From assembly GCA_021613335.1 (NCBI GenBank), contig JAJTWR010000051.1:240001-304000 (forward strand): a stretch of DNA of 64,000 bases, written 5' to 3'. Both the position numbers and the translations under genes were made by a program. Source of the DNA: Whitmania pigra. Its lineage: Eukaryota; Annelida; Clitellata; Hirudinida; Haemopidae. The notes beneath the pieces were generated by a model that saw only the letters and a list, made by a program, of their open reading frames with translations, ran no database searches and had not been told where the DNA came from. Below are positions 63,442 through 64,000 of the stretch, piece after piece. Within the stretch, counting starts at the first letter, position 1. Every line of letters begins with the position of its first letter.

Positions 63442-64000
63442 TCTGTATTTTAACAAATTGGACTTATATGCTTAGAGAAAGAAGCATGAGAATAATTTAA
63501 AATAATTTGTATTTCAACTGATCACGGGTAAAATACGATTGTTTGCGTGATTGGGTGAAATAAATACTAGCGATTATGCGCATATGCAAGCTAGGCTTAT
63601 TGACGGCTCTTTTCTTTATAAAGAAGACTACTACTACTACATACAGCGTGCACATAATTGAACAGTTAAGGAAAATATATCTCATTAGAATTATTATACC
63701 TCCCCTTCACCTATAAAAAATTATTTGGAAGAGGTTGAATAGAAATTTCCTTTTCTTTCCTGTCAGCATCAAAATAACAATAAAAGTTAATGCATAATTA
63801 CTCATTTCAATTTTGAACTCCAATGTTCATGGGCCTCCTAAATTTTTTTAGGCCTCCTTTCGGCGTTCTGGCTGCACCCTTCTCTACATTTGTTTAAGCA
63901 ATGCAGTGGAAATCTGGTGATTTTGAAATGTTTGCATGTTTCTTAATGAAGAATGCAATTGAAAATAATGCATTTATAAATTGTTTGTTTATTTCAACCA
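63442..64000. repeat. 5' flank shared with 25330-25880
   Basis: Close match to the upstream region of the 23906-25327 gene, so the duplicated unit includes the promoter side. No gene. Confidence 0.6.

Overview
The window is AT-rich nuclear DNA of an invertebrate animal. Genes are split by short GT-AG introns with AT-rich interiors, promoters carry TATA boxes, and the flanks are full of eukaryotic transposons (hAT, Mutator-like, Tc1/mariner, non-LTR retrotransposons, a tRNA-derived SINE) and long (ATT)n arrays. The mix of secreted PAN plus C-type-lectin proteins and an acetylcholine-binding-protein-like gene suggests an annelid or mollusc-like spiralian. That placement is inference; nothing here fixes the species.

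Layout. 0.3-2.2 kb: a three-exon gene for a secreted, very acidic, repetitive protein (446 aa). 3.6-5.2 kb: the most canonical member of a PAN/Apple plus C-type lectin (CTLD) family (279 aa, EPN and WND motifs). 6.5-8.5 kb: a four-exon Cys-loop ligand-binding-domain gene that ends without the usual four membrane segments. From 9.7 kb to the right edge the window is a lectin gene nursery: about 22 recognisable copies or pieces of PAN-CTLD genes on both strands. Only five have full open reading frames (3618-5159 +, 16710-18136 +, 23906-25327 -, 52847-54275 +, 62033-63441 -). The rest are decayed by stops, frameshifts, lost splice sites, lost exons or insertions.

Growth by duplication is directly visible. 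About 6.5 kb at 13.2-19.87 kb recurs almost base for base at 49.4-56.0 kb (offset about 36.14 kb) and carries one intact lectin gene plus the same pseudogenes. Blocks at 21.0-25.9, 37.0-42.3 and 59.1-64.0 kb are older relatives carrying the minus-strand lectin subfamily, and 27.5-29.5 and 46.2-49.4 kb form another pair.

Transposons with exact target-site duplications (TSDs) are readable: a nest of three hAT elements at 30590-34206 inside an old LINE fragment, a 535-bp Mutator-like element at 35781-36315 inside an unidentified reading frame, a 384-bp hAT MITE at 45034-45417, and a LINE-derived insertion with a coiled-coil ORF1 and (TAA)n tail at 46487-47859. Several (ATT)n arrays look like LINE tails.

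The intact lectin genes share one plan: exon 1 signal peptide plus PAN domain, exon 2 N-terminal half of the CTLD, exon 3 C-terminal half with EPN. They also share phase-1 introns, and one subfamily shares a TATA core promoter. They probably encode secreted carbohydrate-binding proteins. No rRNA, tRNA or CRISPR was found.
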